DNA from: Apilactobacillus nanyangensis
Lineage (GTDB): Bacteria > Bacillota > Bacilli > Lactobacillales > Lactobacillaceae
Assembly: GCF_016861915.1 (NCBI RefSeq)
Contig: NZ_BOLX01000016.1
Span: 1 to 37,767 of the forward strand
Reading direction: 5' to 3'
Length of the DNA: 37,767 nucleotides
In this document: positions 7,886 through 17,558 of the stretch, one piece after another
Numbering within the stretch: position 1 is the first letter of the stretch
How the letters are laid out: each line of letters begins with the position of its first letter
Translations under genes and position numbers: made by a program
The notes under the pieces: generated by a model
What the model was told of the DNA's origin: nothing
The model's database searches: none
The model's input: the letters and a program-made list of their open reading frames with translations, nothing else

Positions 7886-8821
7886 TTAATTATTTTTTTC
7901 AAACGGTATATCGACTATATCAAAGTCCTTAACAACCTTGGTGTTATTAAAAACAGTCTTTGCTTGATTTTGTAATTCGTAAGCCATCTTACCAGTGTAT
8001 CTTGCAGAAACGTGAGTAAGTAATAGTCGGCCAACCTTAGCCTTAGTTGCTAACTTAGCAGCTTGCATATTGGTTGAATGGTAGTAGTTGTGAGCTAATC
8101 TGCTTTCGCCCTTACCAAATGTACTTTCATGAACCAATACATCGGCATTTTGCGCCAAGTTGTAGCTGGTTGGGTTGCTTCTAGTATCACCAATGATGGT
8201 AACTGTCCTACCCTTTTGGGCAGGGCCAATGAAGTCTTGGCCATTAATTTCTCTACCGTCATCTAAAGTAACTGTTTCACCATTCTTAATCTTTCCGTAT
8301 ACCGGACCGGATGGAATGTTTGCTTCCTTTAGCTTGTCGACAAGTAGTTCACCTTGGTGGTCCTTTTCTTCGATTCTAAATCCGTAACAAGTAATTTGGT
8401 GATCTAATTCACCCATAGTTACCTTAAATTTATCATCTTCAAAGACAACACCCGGTTGTGATAATTCTTCAAAATTGATCTTGTAAGCAAGTTTAGTTTG
8501 AGATACTGATAAACTCACACGAACAAAGTCGGCGATTCCCTTTGGTCCATAAATTGTTAATGGAGTGTCGCCACCTTGGAATGAACGTGAACTTAATAGA
8601 CCTGGCAAACCAAAAATATGATCACCATGTAAGTGGGTAATGAAAATTTTATTGATTTTACGAGGCTTTAAGTTAGATCTCAAGATTTGTTGTTGAGTAC
8701 CTTCACCACAATCAAACAACCATACTGAGTTGCATTCATCCAATAGTTTTAATGCTGTTGCAGCCACATTTCTAAATTTACCTGGAACCCCTGATCCAGT
8801 TCCTAAAAATTCTAATTGCAT
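7886..8821 (-). CDS. rnz: Ribonuclease Z
   Basis: RNase Z trims the 3' end of tRNA precursors that lack an encoded CCA, which suits the CCA-less tRNA-Ser gene nearby. The 311-residue protein starts with [11 protein letters not shown] and has the metal-binding motif THLHGDH (His63, His65, Asp67, His68), [10 protein letters not shown] and later GDTR and HEST. The length is normal for the family. AAAGGA lies 12 bases upstream of the ATG, and an extended -10 promoter sits further upstream. It heads the rnz-recJ-apt operon. Confidence 0.95.
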   Translation of the reverse strand: MQLEFLGTGSGVPGKFRNVAATALKLLDECNSVWLFDCGEGTQQQILRSNLKPRKINKIFITHLHGDHIFGLPGLLSSRSFQGGDTPLTIYGPKGIADFVRVSLSVSQTKLAYKINFEELSQPGVVFEDDKFKVTMGELDHQITCYGFRIEEKDHQGELLVDKLKEANIPSGPVYGKIKNGETVTLDDGREINGQDFIGPAQKGRTVTIIGDTRSNPTSYNLAQNADVLVHESTFGKGESRLAHNYYHSTNMQAAKLATKAKVGRLLLTHVSARYTGKMAYELQNQAKTVFNNTKVVKDFDIVDIPFEKNN

Positions 8822-8863
8822 AAATTCATTTTTCCTTTTCTATTCGTAATATTCGATATATAA

Positions 8864-8872
8864 ATTGTAGCA
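8864..8872 (-). promoter_or_regulatory. Extended -10 promoter of rnz-recJ-apt
   Basis: The minus strand reads TGCTACAAT, immediately downstream of the obgE terminator and about 43 bases upstream of rnz. A -35 hexamer is not clear because that stretch is the terminator T-run. Confidence 0.55.
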
Positions 8873-8874
8873 CA

Positions 8875-8901
8875 TAAAAAAAGATGGGATTAGTCCCATC
8901 T
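8875..8901 (-). terminator. Intrinsic terminator of obgE
   Basis: AGATGGGA / TCCCATCT form an eight-pair stem at 8882-8901, followed on the minus strand by seven T. It starts eight bases after the obgE stop codon. Confidence 0.9.
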
Positions 8902-8908
8902 ACTTTTA

Positions 8909-10201
8909 TTAGTCCACAAATGAGAATGTGAAGTCTAGAATTGAAACCATGTCGCCGTCTTTTGCGCCATGTTCTCTTAGTGCGTCATCTACACCCATTC
9001 CCTTAAGCTGTCTTGCGAAACGTAGCATACTTTGGTCGTGAGTTGTATCTGTCATTTGGAATAGACGTTCAATCTTCTTACCGTAAAGAACCCAGACACC
9101 GTCTTCATCACGTCTGATGTTGAATGGTGCTTCTTCGTCGTCAGCATTGTATTCAACTTCTTCATCAACGTCTTCAACGTCAGTGATTGGGAACTTAGGA
9201 GTAGTTTCCAATAGGTCTGAAGTCTTAGAAATTAATTCCTTAAGACCTTCATGGGTGATTGAAGAAATAGCCAACACTTCGTGAGCTAATTCATCGTCTT
9301 TGATTTGTTCTTTAAATGTTTCTAGATTTTCAGCAGCATCAGGCATATCCATCTTGGTTGCTACCACGATTTGTGGTCGTTTTAGCAGATTTTCATCGTA
9401 CTTAGCTAATTCGTCGTTAATCTTCTTGTAGTCAACGTAAGGATCTCTTCCTTCTTGGCCACTCATATCAACTAAGTGCAAGATGACACGTGTTCTTTCA
9501 ACGTGACGTAGGAATTGGAAACCTAAACCAATTCCAGATGATGCTCCTTCAATTAATCCAGGTAAATCGGCAATTACGAAGTCTCTACCGTCATCTAGTC
9601 TAACCATCCCTAGGTTAGGTACCAATGTTGTAAAGTGGTATTCAGCAACCTTAGGCTTTGAACTAGTGATTGTAGATAGTAGTGTTGATTTACCAACTGA
9701 TGGAAATCCAACTAGTCCAACATCAGCTAATACTTTAAGTTCTAAACGAATGTTTAATTCTTCACCAGGTTCACCGTTTTCGGCAATTTCTGGTGCTGAG
9801 TTCTTGGCAGATGCGAAGTGGGTGTTTCCACGTCCACCACGTCCACCTTTCAATGCAACGTATTCATCATCCGGATTTACCAAGTCAAATAACAATTGGT
9901 TGGTATCATCGTTATATACTGATGTTCCTTCTGGAAGATAAATATATAAATCATCGGCACTCTTACCGGTCATTCGCTTATTTCCACCGTCTGCCCCGTT
10001 TTTAGCGGCAAACTTACGCTTATATCTGAAGTCCATCAAGGTGTTCATCCCTGTGTCCACAGCGAAAATAACGCTTCCTCCGCGGCCACCATCACCACCG
10101 GCAGGTCCACCGTTTGGAACGTATTTTTCTCTTCTAAAGGCAACGATTCCGTTACCACCTTTTCCTGACTTTACATTAATTTTTACTTGATCAACAAACA
10201 T
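8909..10201 (-). CDS. obgE: Obg-family GTPase ObgE/CgtA
   Basis: ObgE is an essential GTPase that helps assemble the 50S ribosomal subunit and couples growth to stress. The 430 residues contain the glycine-rich Obg fold (1-158, for example [12 protein letters not shown]), the G domain with G1 GFPSVGKS (165-172), DLPG, ATKMD and AISS, and the C-terminal OCT domain (about 350-430). This is the Firmicutes architecture. A GGAG Shine-Dalgarno precedes the ATG. A promoter lies just upstream, so it can be made apart from uvrC, although no terminator separates the two. Confidence 0.97.
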   Translation of the reverse strand: MFVDQVKINVKSGKGGNGIVAFRREKYVPNGGPAGGDGGRGGSVIFAVDTGMNTLMDFRYKRKFAAKNGADGGNKRMTGKSADDLYIYLPEGTSVYNDDTNQLLFDLVNPDDEYVALKGGRGGRGNTHFASAKNSAPEIAENGEPGEELNIRLELKVLADVGLVGFPSVGKSTLLSTITSSKPKVAEYHFTTLVPNLGMVRLDDGRDFVIADLPGLIEGASSGIGLGFQFLRHVERTRVILHLVDMSGQEGRDPYVDYKKINDELAKYDENLLKRPQIVVATKMDMPDAAENLETFKEQIKDDELAHEVLAISSITHEGLKELISKTSDLLETTPKFPITDVEDVDEEVEYNADDEEAPFNIRRDEDGVWVLYGKKIERLFQMTDTTHDQSMLRFARQLKGMGVDDALREHGAKDGDMVSILDFTFSFVD

Positions 10202-10233
10202 GTTATCTCCGCTCTACTTTTTATTTTATACAT

Positions 10234-10262
10234 AGTATAACTTTATTTTTAAAGACCGTAAA
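10234..10262 (-). promoter_or_regulatory. obgE promoter
   Basis: On the minus strand TTTACG (10257-10262), 17 bases and TATACT (10234-10239) lie about 33 bases upstream of the start codon. Confidence 0.6.
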
Positions 10263-10271
10263 CAGTCCACA

Positions 10272-12059
10272 TCATTTTTCAATATTATTTAATGAGTATT
10301 TGATATTCTTTGCTGTTTTGGTATTAATCCCTAACGCCTCAATTTCATTAATTGGTGCGTTGGCGATTTTCTTCATTGTCTTAAACTTGTTCAACAACTT
10401 ACTTCTAGTCTTTGGTCCAACTCCCTCGATTGTATCAAGTTCCGAACTAAGTGAATGCTTAGTGTGAACTTGTCGATGGAAGTTAATCGCAAATCTATGA
10501 ACTTCGTCTTGAATTCTTTGAACAAGGTAGAAGGCCTGACTCTTTGGATTCAATGAGATATGTTCATCCAATTGTCCAAATAATAAGTCGGCAGTCTTAT
10601 GCTTATCGTTCTTAACCATTCCGGCAACCGGAATTTCCAAACCTAACTCGTTTTCCAAAACATCCTTAACGGCATTCAATTGGATTTCTCCACCATCCAT
10701 TAGGATTAGGTCTGGTAAGTCAGCATGTTCCTTCAAAAGTCTTGTATATCTTCTTCTAATAACTTCTCTGGTACTTGCTGCTTCATCGGCATGATCTTCG
10801 TTTTTGAGTTTATATTTACGATAAGCGTTCTTATTTGGTTTCCCATCCACAAACTGAATCATGGCTGAAACAATGTCAGCCCCTTGAATATGGGAGTGGT
10901 CAAAGGCTTCAATCGTTTTAGCTGAAGAAATGTTCAAGGCCACCGCCAATTCATCAGCAGCTCCCTTAGTCTTGATGTTATCTAGTTCCATTAAACGGAA
11001 CTTTTCATCCAATACTAGTTTGGCATTCTTTTGAGCCATATCGATTAAGTCTTTCTTTTGTCCCCTTTGCGGAACCCTAACCGGCGTCCCAATCGCTTCT
11101 GAAATCAAATCAGCATCCAACGTTTCTGGAATTAAAACTTCCTTTGGTGTTTGGTGATTTTCTTCAGAATAGAACTGACCAATGAAGTCTTCCATTGTTT
11201 CGACTGGGTCATCGACAATTGGGAAACTACGCTTAACCCGTTTCAATAAACGAGCTTGTCTGATGAAGAAGATTTGAATTGAAATCCATCCGTGGTTCAC
11301 ATAGTAATTGAAAATGTCACGAGGTGTGGTGTCATTTGAAATAATCTTTTGTTTTTCCACAGTGATTTCAATGTACTTCAATTGATCCCTAATTTCAGCA
11401 GCTCTTTCATATTGTAATGAGTCCGCCGCAATCTTCATCTTTTCGGTTAACATCTTCTTGGCAATTCCCACATCTCCATTTAAAAACGACTTAATGTGGC
11501 GAATTTGGTTTTGATATTCAGACTTAGGAACCTTTTTAAAACAAGCTCCCAAGCATTGTCCCATGTGATAGTAAAGACAAGGTCTGTGTTGATAACCATT
11601 ACATCTTCTCAAGGGATAAACCTTTTGTAAGAAGTGCAAAGTTTCATCAGCAGCGTATACGTTTGGATAAGGGCCAAAGTAGTATCCCCCGTCTTTTTTA
11701 ATGGTGTTAACAATTTTTAGTTGTGGATCACGTTCGTTTGTAATCTTGATATATGGGTATCCACCATTACCTTGTTTTAACTGAATGTTATAGTAAGGTC
11801 GATGCTTTTGAATCAAAGTGATTTCTAGTAGGAATGCTTCTTTGTCATTAGTCGTAATAATGGTTTCGAAGTCCCTGATTTGTGAAACCAACTTGGCTGT
11901 CTTTCCCTCATGGCTACTCTTAAAGTATGACCTAACACGATTCTTTAGATTCTTTGCCTTACCAACGTAAATAATCTTACCTAGTTTATCCTTCATCAAA
12001 TAACATCCAGGCAAATCTGGTAATAATCTAAGTTTATGCTCAATGTGTGAAGTTGCCAT
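10272..12059 (-). CDS. uvrC: Excinuclease ABC subunit C
   Basis: UvrC makes both incisions in nucleotide excision repair. The start ATG at 12059 (MATSHIEHK) has GAGGTG at good spacing and gives 595 residues. Domains in order: GIY-YIG nuclease near the N-terminus (GCYLMKD, then IIYVGKAKNLKNR), UVR helix pair around 205-235 (YERAAEIRDQLKY), the RNase H-like second nuclease domain, and tandem helix-hairpin-helix motifs at the C-terminus (IEGVGPKTRSKLL and ALGINTKTAKNI). It is divergent from a 46-codon gene. No SOS box was seen upstream. Confidence 0.96.
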   Translation of the reverse strand: MATSHIEHKLRLLPDLPGCYLMKDKLGKIIYVGKAKNLKNRVRSYFKSSHEGKTAKLVSQIRDFETIITTNDKEAFLLEITLIQKHRPYYNIQLKQGNGGYPYIKITNERDPQLKIVNTIKKDGGYYFGPYPNVYAADETLHFLQKVYPLRRCNGYQHRPCLYYHMGQCLGACFKKVPKSEYQNQIRHIKSFLNGDVGIAKKMLTEKMKIAADSLQYERAAEIRDQLKYIEITVEKQKIISNDTTPRDIFNYYVNHGWISIQIFFIRQARLLKRVKRSFPIVDDPVETMEDFIGQFYSEENHQTPKEVLIPETLDADLISEAIGTPVRVPQRGQKKDLIDMAQKNAKLVLDEKFRLMELDNIKTKGAADELAVALNISSAKTIEAFDHSHIQGADIVSAMIQFVDGKPNKNAYRKYKLKNEDHADEAASTREVIRRRYTRLLKEHADLPDLILMDGGEIQLNAVKDVLENELGLEIPVAGMVKNDKHKTADLLFGQLDEHISLNPKSQAFYLVQRIQDEVHRFAINFHRQVHTKHSLSSELDTIEGVGPKTRSKLLNKFKTMKKIANAPINEIEALGINTKTAKNIKYSLNNIEK

Positions 12060-12090
12060 TTTATCACCTCGTTTGAAAAAACACTTCAAT

Positions 12091-12119
12091 ATGACAAATT
12101 CGATTTAATTTGCTATCAT
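12091..12119 (+). promoter_or_regulatory. Strong promoter of the 46-codon gene
   Basis: ATGACA (12091-12096), 17 bases and TATCAT (12114-12119) with TG one base upstream make a near-consensus extended promoter, ending 27 bases before the start codon. Confidence 0.7.
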
Positions 12120-12146
12120 ATACCATAAATAAGGAGATGCATAATT

Positions 12147-12287
12147 ATGGGTTTAAATATTCAACGTAACAACGACTTAAATGCTATGTTCGATAAGTTT
12201 GCCAAACTTGACACTAAGAACGAAGATCGCGATAAATTTTTAAAACGTAAAGATAAAAAATCAACCGATAAAAAGAAAGAAAAATAA
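12147..12287 (+). CDS. Small charged protein of 46 residues
   Basis: This short gene has every sign of expression: an extended -10 promoter, a perfect AAGGAG (12131-12136) ten bases before the ATG, and a perfect terminator nine bases after its stop. The product starts MGLNIQRNNDLNAMFDKFAK and ends in a lysine-rich tail (KDKKSTDKKKEK). It has no signal or membrane segment. The N-terminal pattern (short beta segment, then NDLNxMFDKFAKL) resembles a family of small proteins annotated in streptococci and lactobacilli as SPJ_0845-like, but I recall this only loosely. Function is unknown. Confidence 0.72.
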   Translation: MGLNIQRNNDLNAMFDKFAKLDTKNEDRDKFLKRKDKKSTDKKKEK

Positions 12288-12295
12288 TATAATTT

Positions 12296-12328
12296 AGGCA
12301 TCACAATTAAATTGTGATGCCTATTTTT
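12296..12328. terminator. Bidirectional terminator between the small gene and the MazG-like gene
   Basis: AGGCATCACAAT and its complement form an unbroken stem (12296-12322) with almost no loop, followed on the plus strand by TATTTTTT. It serves the 46-codon gene and probably also the convergent MazG-like gene. Confidence 0.88.
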
Positions 12329-12600
12329 TATTGTTTATTTAGGCGGTTAATATTGAATTCAGCAATTTCTTCAAAATCAATATTGTTCCATTCTGCAACT
12401 TGAGATAGGTACCAAAGTACGTCACCCATTTCCTTAACTAACTTTTCACGATCTAGTGAATCGCCATGGAAAGTGTACTTCTTAACTAGGTCAACAACTT
12501 GACCAGTTTCACTAGCTAATCCTAGTGCACAGTTAGTTAAAACTTGTTCATTTCCGTGTAGTGTTTTGTTTGCAGCTTTTTGGTAATCGTTAAATTCCAC
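12328..12600 (-). CDS. MazG-like nucleotide pyrophosphohydrolase domain protein
   Basis: The 90-residue, all-helical protein matches the single-domain MazG-like family, which hydrolyses nucleoside triphosphates to monophosphates (house-cleaning). The metal site segments are ASETGQVVD (Glu31) and KEMGDVLWYL (ExxD). The second glutamate of the usual E-x-x-E is Gln34 here. The start is GTG at 12600, immediately after the TAA of engB, with GGGGG eight bases upstream inside engB, so translation is probably coupled to engB. The substrate is unknown. Confidence 0.85.
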   Translation of the reverse strand: MEFNDYQKAANKTLHGNEQVLTNCALGLASETGQVVDLVKKYTFHGDSLDREKLVKEMGDVLWYLSQVAEWNNIDFEEIAEFNINRLNKQ

Positions 12601-13191
12601 TTATTTTACCCCCGTTTTACTTTCGATCCATTTCCAAACTTCTTCTTTTCCGTACTTACTTAAAGCAGAGAATAATTGTATTTCATCACCGTCGTTTAAG
12701 TCAACAGTCTTGTTTAAAATACTTACTTCTTTATTCCACTTGCTCTTTGGAGTCTTATCCATCTTAGTAGCCAAGACTAAAGTTGGAATGTCATAGTATT
12801 TTAGAAACTCGTACATTTGCAAGTCATCTTGACTTGGTGCACGTCTACCGTCAATTAATAGAACAACCCCTTTTAGTTGTCTTCTGGTGGTTAGATATGT
12901 TTCAATCATTTCTCCCCATTTAGCACGTTGTGCCTTTGAAATTTTCGCATAACCATAACCTGGAATATCAACAAAGAATAGTTTTTCGTCTAAGTTATAG
13001 AAGTTCAATGTTTGAGTCTTTCCTGGTTTGTTAGAAGTTCTAGCATAACCGTTACGGTTAATTAACACATTGGTTAAAGAAGATTTTCCCACATTGGAGC
13101 GACCAACCAATGCAATTTCTGGATATCCATTACTTGGGTATTGTTTTGGTTCCACCGCACTGATATCGATATTGACGTTGTGTACATCCAT
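12601..13191 (-). CDS. engB: Ribosome-biogenesis GTPase EngB/YsxC
   Basis: EngB is an essential GTPase for late 50S ribosomal subunit assembly. The 196-residue protein shows G1 GRSNVGKSS (30-38), the G3 region DIPGYGYAK and G4 [12 protein letters not shown], all typical of the YsxC/YihA group. The order clpX-engB is conserved in Firmicutes. The ribosome-binding site is weak (GAGTG). Two terminator-like hairpins lie between clpX and engB, followed by an extended -10, so engB and the MazG-like gene probably form their own transcript. Confidence 0.95.
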   Translation of the reverse strand: MDVHNVNIDISAVEPKQYPSNGYPEIALVGRSNVGKSSLTNVLINRNGYARTSNKPGKTQTLNFYNLDEKLFFVDIPGYGYAKISKAQRAKWGEMIETYLTTRRQLKGVVLLIDGRRAPSQDDLQMYEFLKYYDIPTLVLATKMDKTPKSKWNKEVSILNKTVDLNDGDEIQLFSALSKYGKEEVWKWIESKTGVK

Positions 13192-13225
13192 CTTAATTCA
13201 CTCGTTTCTGTAATTTTATATATCA

Positions 13226-13234
13226 ATTTTACCA
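13226..13234 (-). promoter_or_regulatory. Extended -10 promoter of engB
   Basis: The minus strand reads TGGTAAAAT about 34 bases upstream of engB, directly after a hairpin and T-run. Confidence 0.5.
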
Positions 13235-13236
13235 TA

Positions 13237-13280
13237 AAAAAGGCACCTTCATAAATGCATTTACCACAAAAATACCTTTT
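13237..13280 (-). terminator. Second terminator-like hairpin between clpX and engB
   Basis: On the minus strand AAAAGG pairs with CCTTTT and the stem continues with many G-U pairs around the palindrome AAATGCATTT, followed by six T. It could be a back-up terminator for clpX or an attenuator ahead of engB. The pairing is weaker than that of the first hairpin. Confidence 0.45.
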
Positions 13281-13297
13281 AATTATTTAAAAAAACA

Positions 13298-13331
13298 AAA
13301 GGCCCTACAGTGTTAAACACTGTAAGGCTTT
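13298..13331 (-). terminator. Intrinsic terminator of clpX
   Basis: The arms GCCCTACAGTGTT and AACACTGTAAGGC pair with one mismatch just after the clpX stop codon, followed on the minus strand by a T-rich run. Confidence 0.85.
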
Positions 13332-13334
13332 TTA

Positions 13335-14570
13335 TTATTGAGCTTCTTTTACAATCTTTGGTTCTGATTTTTTCAAAACAGAGTCAGCGGTAACGATAAC
13401 TTTCTTAACGTCCTTATCGCTTGGTACTTCGTACATGATATCTCTCATGGTATCTTCCATGATGGATCTCAATCCACGAGCACCGGTCTTTCTTTCGATG
13501 GCTGTATGAGCCATTTCCTTTAGGGCATCGTCTTCAAATTCTAGTTCGACACCATCGATTGACATTAGTTTAACGTATTGCTTAACCAATGCATTCTTAG
13601 GTTCGGTTAGAATTCTAACCAAGTCTTCTTCACTTAACTTGTTTAAGGCAGTAAGAATTGGTAAACGACCGATAAATTCAGGGATTAGACCAAATTGTAG
13701 CAAGTCACTTGGGATAACATGTTGCATGATGTTATCATCGTTAACTTTAGCTGCTTCACTGGAATCAGTACCGAATCCAATGGTCTTATCTCCTAAACGG
13801 TGTTTTACGATGTCTTGAATACCATCAAAGGCACCACCAACAATGAATAAAATGTTCTTAGTATCAATTTGAATCATTTCTTGTTGTGGATGCTTTCTAC
13901 CACCATTAGGTGGAACACTAGCAACAGTACCTTCTAAGATCTTCAATAGCGCTTGTTGAACACCTTCACCGGAAACATCACGTGTGATTGAAACATTTTC
14001 AGATTTCTTAGCAATCTTATCAATTTCATCAACGTAGATGATTCCCTTTTCAGCTCTTTCAACATCAAAGTCAGCATTTTGAAGTAGCTTTAATAAGATG
14101 TTTTCAACGTCTTCACCCACATAACCAGCTTCGGTAAGGGTTGTAGCATCTGCAATTGCAAATGGAACGTTTAAAATACGAGCTAGTGATTGAGCAAGGT
14201 ATGTTTTACCTGAACCAGTAGGTCCAATGATTGAAATATTACTCTTTTGTAGTTCAGTATCGCCGTCATCATCTAAGTTATTAACACGTTTGTAATGGTT
14301 GTATACAGCAACAGCTAAGGTCTTCTTAGCTTCATCTTGACCAATTACGTAATCGTTTAACTTATCAACGATTTCCTTTGGACTTAATGATTTGATTGTT
14401 GTATCTGCATTTTCTTGTGCTAATTCTTCGTCGACGATATCTTTACATAAATCGATACATTCATTACAAATGTATACGCCAGGTCCCGCGACGATTTTCT
14501 TTACTTGATCTTGTGATTTACCACAAAAAGAACAAGTAATGGGGCCTTTTCCTTCATTATCTTCAAACAA
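13335..14570 (-). CDS. clpX: ClpX, ATP-dependent unfoldase of the ClpXP protease
   Basis: ClpX unfolds tagged or damaged proteins and feeds them to ClpP. The zinc-binding domain has Cys13, Cys16, Cys35 and Cys38. Walker A is GPTGSGKT (116-123), and the AAA+ core follows with YVDEIDKI and a C-terminal sensor-2 domain ending at residue 411. I place the start at TTG 14570: it gives the family's usual N-terminus MFEDN and has AGGGGTGA five bases upstream. A GTG three codons earlier (14579) would be read as MKFLFED but lies on top of that ribosome-binding site. It follows tig, a conserved order in Firmicutes. No CtsR operator was seen. Confidence 0.95.
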   Translation of the reverse strand: MFEDNEGKGPITCSFCGKSQDQVKKIVAGPGVYICNECIDLCKDIVDEELAQENADTTIKSLSPKEIVDKLNDYVIGQDEAKKTLAVAVYNHYKRVNNLDDDGDTELQKSNISIIGPTGSGKTYLAQSLARILNVPFAIADATTLTEAGYVGEDVENILLKLLQNADFDVERAEKGIIYVDEIDKIAKKSENVSITRDVSGEGVQQALLKILEGTVASVPPNGGRKHPQQEMIQIDTKNILFIVGGAFDGIQDIVKHRLGDKTIGFGTDSSEAAKVNDDNIMQHVIPSDLLQFGLIPEFIGRLPILTALNKLSEEDLVRILTEPKNALVKQYVKLMSIDGVELEFEDDALKEMAHTAIERKTGARGLRSIMEDTMRDIMYEVPSDKDVKKVIVTADSVLKKSEPKIVKEAQ

Positions 14571-14606
14571 AAACTTCACCCCTATATAATTCCGATATTA
14601 TTCTAA

Positions 14607-14615
14607 ATAATACCA
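14607..14615 (-). promoter_or_regulatory. Extended -10 promoter of clpX
   Basis: The minus strand reads TGGTATTAT in the gap between the tig terminator and clpX. The -35 region is poor. Confidence 0.5.
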
Positions 14616-14652
14616 CATTATTAATGTTGATAACATCATAATGCTTTAGTTT

Positions 14653-14690
14653 AAAAAAGGTCCAATTAACGAATTGTTAACTGGACCTTT
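14653..14690 (-). terminator. Intrinsic terminator of tig
   Basis: AAAGGTCCA / TGGACCTTT with an inner TTAAC / GTTAA stem (14656-14690), followed on the minus strand by six T. It begins 20 bases after the tig stop codon. Confidence 0.9.
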
Positions 14691-14710
14691 AATATTAACA
14701 AAAGTCGAAA

Positions 14711-16015
14711 TTATTTGTTAATTTTTGACTTTGGTTCTTGTTTTGCGTTGTCAGTGATTAACTTAACAGCGTTTTGGATTGAAATATCATGTTTCAACAT
14801 GTCTTCAGTTAAAGCTCCACGTACGGCTTCTTCTTTCATACCGTATTGAGCAGCTAAGTCCTTAACTTGTTGATCGATTTCTTCTTGTGAAGGAACGATG
14901 TTAGCATCCTTAACAATTGCTTCTAATACAAGGTTAGTCTTAACACGTTCGTCAGCACCTTGAGCAAATTGTTTCTTCAAGTCTTCTGGTTTAGTACCAG
15001 TTAGTTGGAAGTACATTTCAGCATTGATACCTTGTTGTTGCATGCTTGCAAGGTATTGATCCATTTGACGTTGAACGTCTTCATCGATCATTGCTTGAGG
15101 AATTTCTTTAACAGTAGCGTTTGCTACAGCACCCTTAATAGCTTCGTCTTCAACTTGAGTTTCACCTTCGGCCTTCTTTTGGTCCTTTAGTTGGTCCTTA
15201 ATCTTAGCCTTTAGTTCTTCTAGACTGTCAACATCTTCGTCAACGTCCTTAGCAAATTCGTCATCTAGTTCAGGCATTTGCTTTTCTTTAACTTCGTGAA
15301 TCTTAGTCTTGAAAGTAGCTTCTTTTGATGCTAATTCTTTAGCTTGGTAATCTTCTGGGAAAGTTACCTTAACATCAACATCTTCACCAGCTTTGTGGCC
15401 AACTAGTTGGTCTTCAAAGCCTGGGATAAATGATTTTGAACCTAATTCTAGTGAGTAGTTAGTTGCTTGGCCACCATCAAATTGTTTGCCGTCAACGTAA
15501 CCATCAAAATCGATAACAACAGTGTCACCGTTTTCAGCAGCCTTGTCTTCTTTTAGAACAAGTTCTGCTTGGTTCTTACGCATGTCTTCAATCTTAGCGT
15601 CTACATCTTTTTGGTAAACACGAGTGTTTGGTTTTTCAACAACGATTCCTTTGTAATCACCTAGTTCTACATCTGGCTTAACAGTAACGTTAGCTTTTAG
15701 AACCCATGGTTGATCCTTTTCTAGACTATCAATGTTAACTTCTGGTTGAGCAACTGGTTCAATGCCAGTTTCCTTGATAGCTTCACTGTATGCTTCTGGT
15801 AAAAGAATGTTTAAAGCGTCTTGGTATAGAGCTTCTTCACCGTACATTTCGTTAAATACTTGGCGTGAAACTTTTCCCTTACGGAAACCAGGAACAGTGA
15901 TGTTTTTCTTGTTCTTGTTGAAGGCTTGATCTAAACCTTCTTTTACTTTGTCAACACTAATTTCGAATGTTAGTTCACCGTCATTAGTGCCTTTTTTTTC
16001 CCATTTAGCTGACAT
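14711..16015 (-). CDS. tig: Trigger factor, ribosome-bound chaperone and prolyl isomerase
   Basis: Trigger factor binds nascent chains at the ribosomal exit tunnel. The 434-residue protein has the N-terminal ribosome-binding domain with GFRKGKVSR (the family signature, usually GFRKGKVPR), the FKBP-type isomerase domain at about 160-245 ([14 protein letters not shown]), and the helical C-terminal chaperone arms. A strong GGAGGG precedes the ATG. It lies between tuf and clpX, each with its own terminator, so it is a single-gene transcript. The promoter is at 16077-16105. Confidence 0.97.
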   Translation of the reverse strand: MSAKWEKKGTNDGELTFEISVDKVKEGLDQAFNKNKKNITVPGFRKGKVSRQVFNEMYGEEALYQDALNILLPEAYSEAIKETGIEPVAQPEVNIDSLEKDQPWVLKANVTVKPDVELGDYKGIVVEKPNTRVYQKDVDAKIEDMRKNQAELVLKEDKAAENGDTVVIDFDGYVDGKQFDGGQATNYSLELGSKSFIPGFEDQLVGHKAGEDVDVKVTFPEDYQAKELASKEATFKTKIHEVKEKQMPELDDEFAKDVDEDVDSLEELKAKIKDQLKDQKKAEGETQVEDEAIKGAVANATVKEIPQAMIDEDVQRQMDQYLASMQQQGINAEMYFQLTGTKPEDLKKQFAQGADERVKTNLVLEAIVKDANIVPSQEEIDQQVKDLAAQYGMKEEAVRGALTEDMLKHDISIQNAVKLITDNAKQEPKSKINK

Positions 16016-16076
16016 TATTTTCCCTCCGACATGAAAATATAATTTTTACAATTTTCTTCTAATTGCGCACCTCTAT

Positions 16077-16105
16077 ATTTTAACGTAACACAAGTAAAAA
16101 GTAAA
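16077..16105 (-). promoter_or_regulatory. tig promoter
   Basis: On the minus strand TTTACT (16100-16105), 17 bases and TAAAAT (16077-16082), about 60 bases upstream of the start codon. Confidence 0.6.
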
Positions 16106-16136
16106 TAATTATAGGTCTTTCGCTTATTTTTATGTA

Positions 16137-16168
16137 CAAAAAAAGATCCAGATAAAAATCTGAATCTC
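16137..16168 (-). terminator. Intrinsic terminator of tuf
   Basis: AGATCCAGAT / ATCTGAATCT pair with one mismatch around an AAAA loop (16144-16167), with a T-run on the minus strand, 15 bases after the tuf stop codon. Confidence 0.82.
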
Positions 16169-16182
16169 TTTTTTAGAATTGA

Positions 16183-17370
<1,188 letters not shown>

Positions 17371-17402
17371 TTATGAAAACCTCCTATAAATTTCGAAAGA
17401 TT

Positions 17403-17424
17403 TGAGTTAGCAAATGCTAACTCA
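17403..17424 (-). promoter_or_regulatory. Stem-loop at the 5' end of the tuf mRNA
   Basis: TGAGTTAGCA and TGCTAACTCA form a perfect inverted repeat with two bases between; as RNA it is a nine-pair stem capped by AUUU. It begins within about ten bases of the predicted transcription start and about 20 bases upstream of the ribosome-binding site. No T-run follows, so it is not a terminator. A role in mRNA stability is inferred. Confidence 0.65.
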
Positions 17425-17436
17425 TCTTTATGATTT

Positions 17437-17464
17437 ATTATACTACATCTTCTCAAAAAGACAA
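17437..17464 (-). promoter_or_regulatory. tuf promoter
   Basis: On the minus strand TTGTCT (17459-17464), 16 bases and a consensus TATAAT (17437-17442). Confidence 0.7.
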
Positions 17465-17558
17465 AATCACATATCAGTCTCAAGAAGAATTCCTTTAATA
17501 TTATAGCTACTGTATTTTTATTTGTAAACACAAAAAAAGCATATTTAACAATTTTATT

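Noticed and set aside
12060-12146. SOS box between uvrC and the 46-codon gene
   Set aside because: No CGAAC-N4-GTTCG-like sequence; only promoter elements are visible.
14580-14655. CtsR or HrcA (CIRCE) operator upstream of clpX
   Set aside because: Neither the GGTCAAA heptad repeats nor TTAGCACTC-N9-GAGTGCTAA is present.
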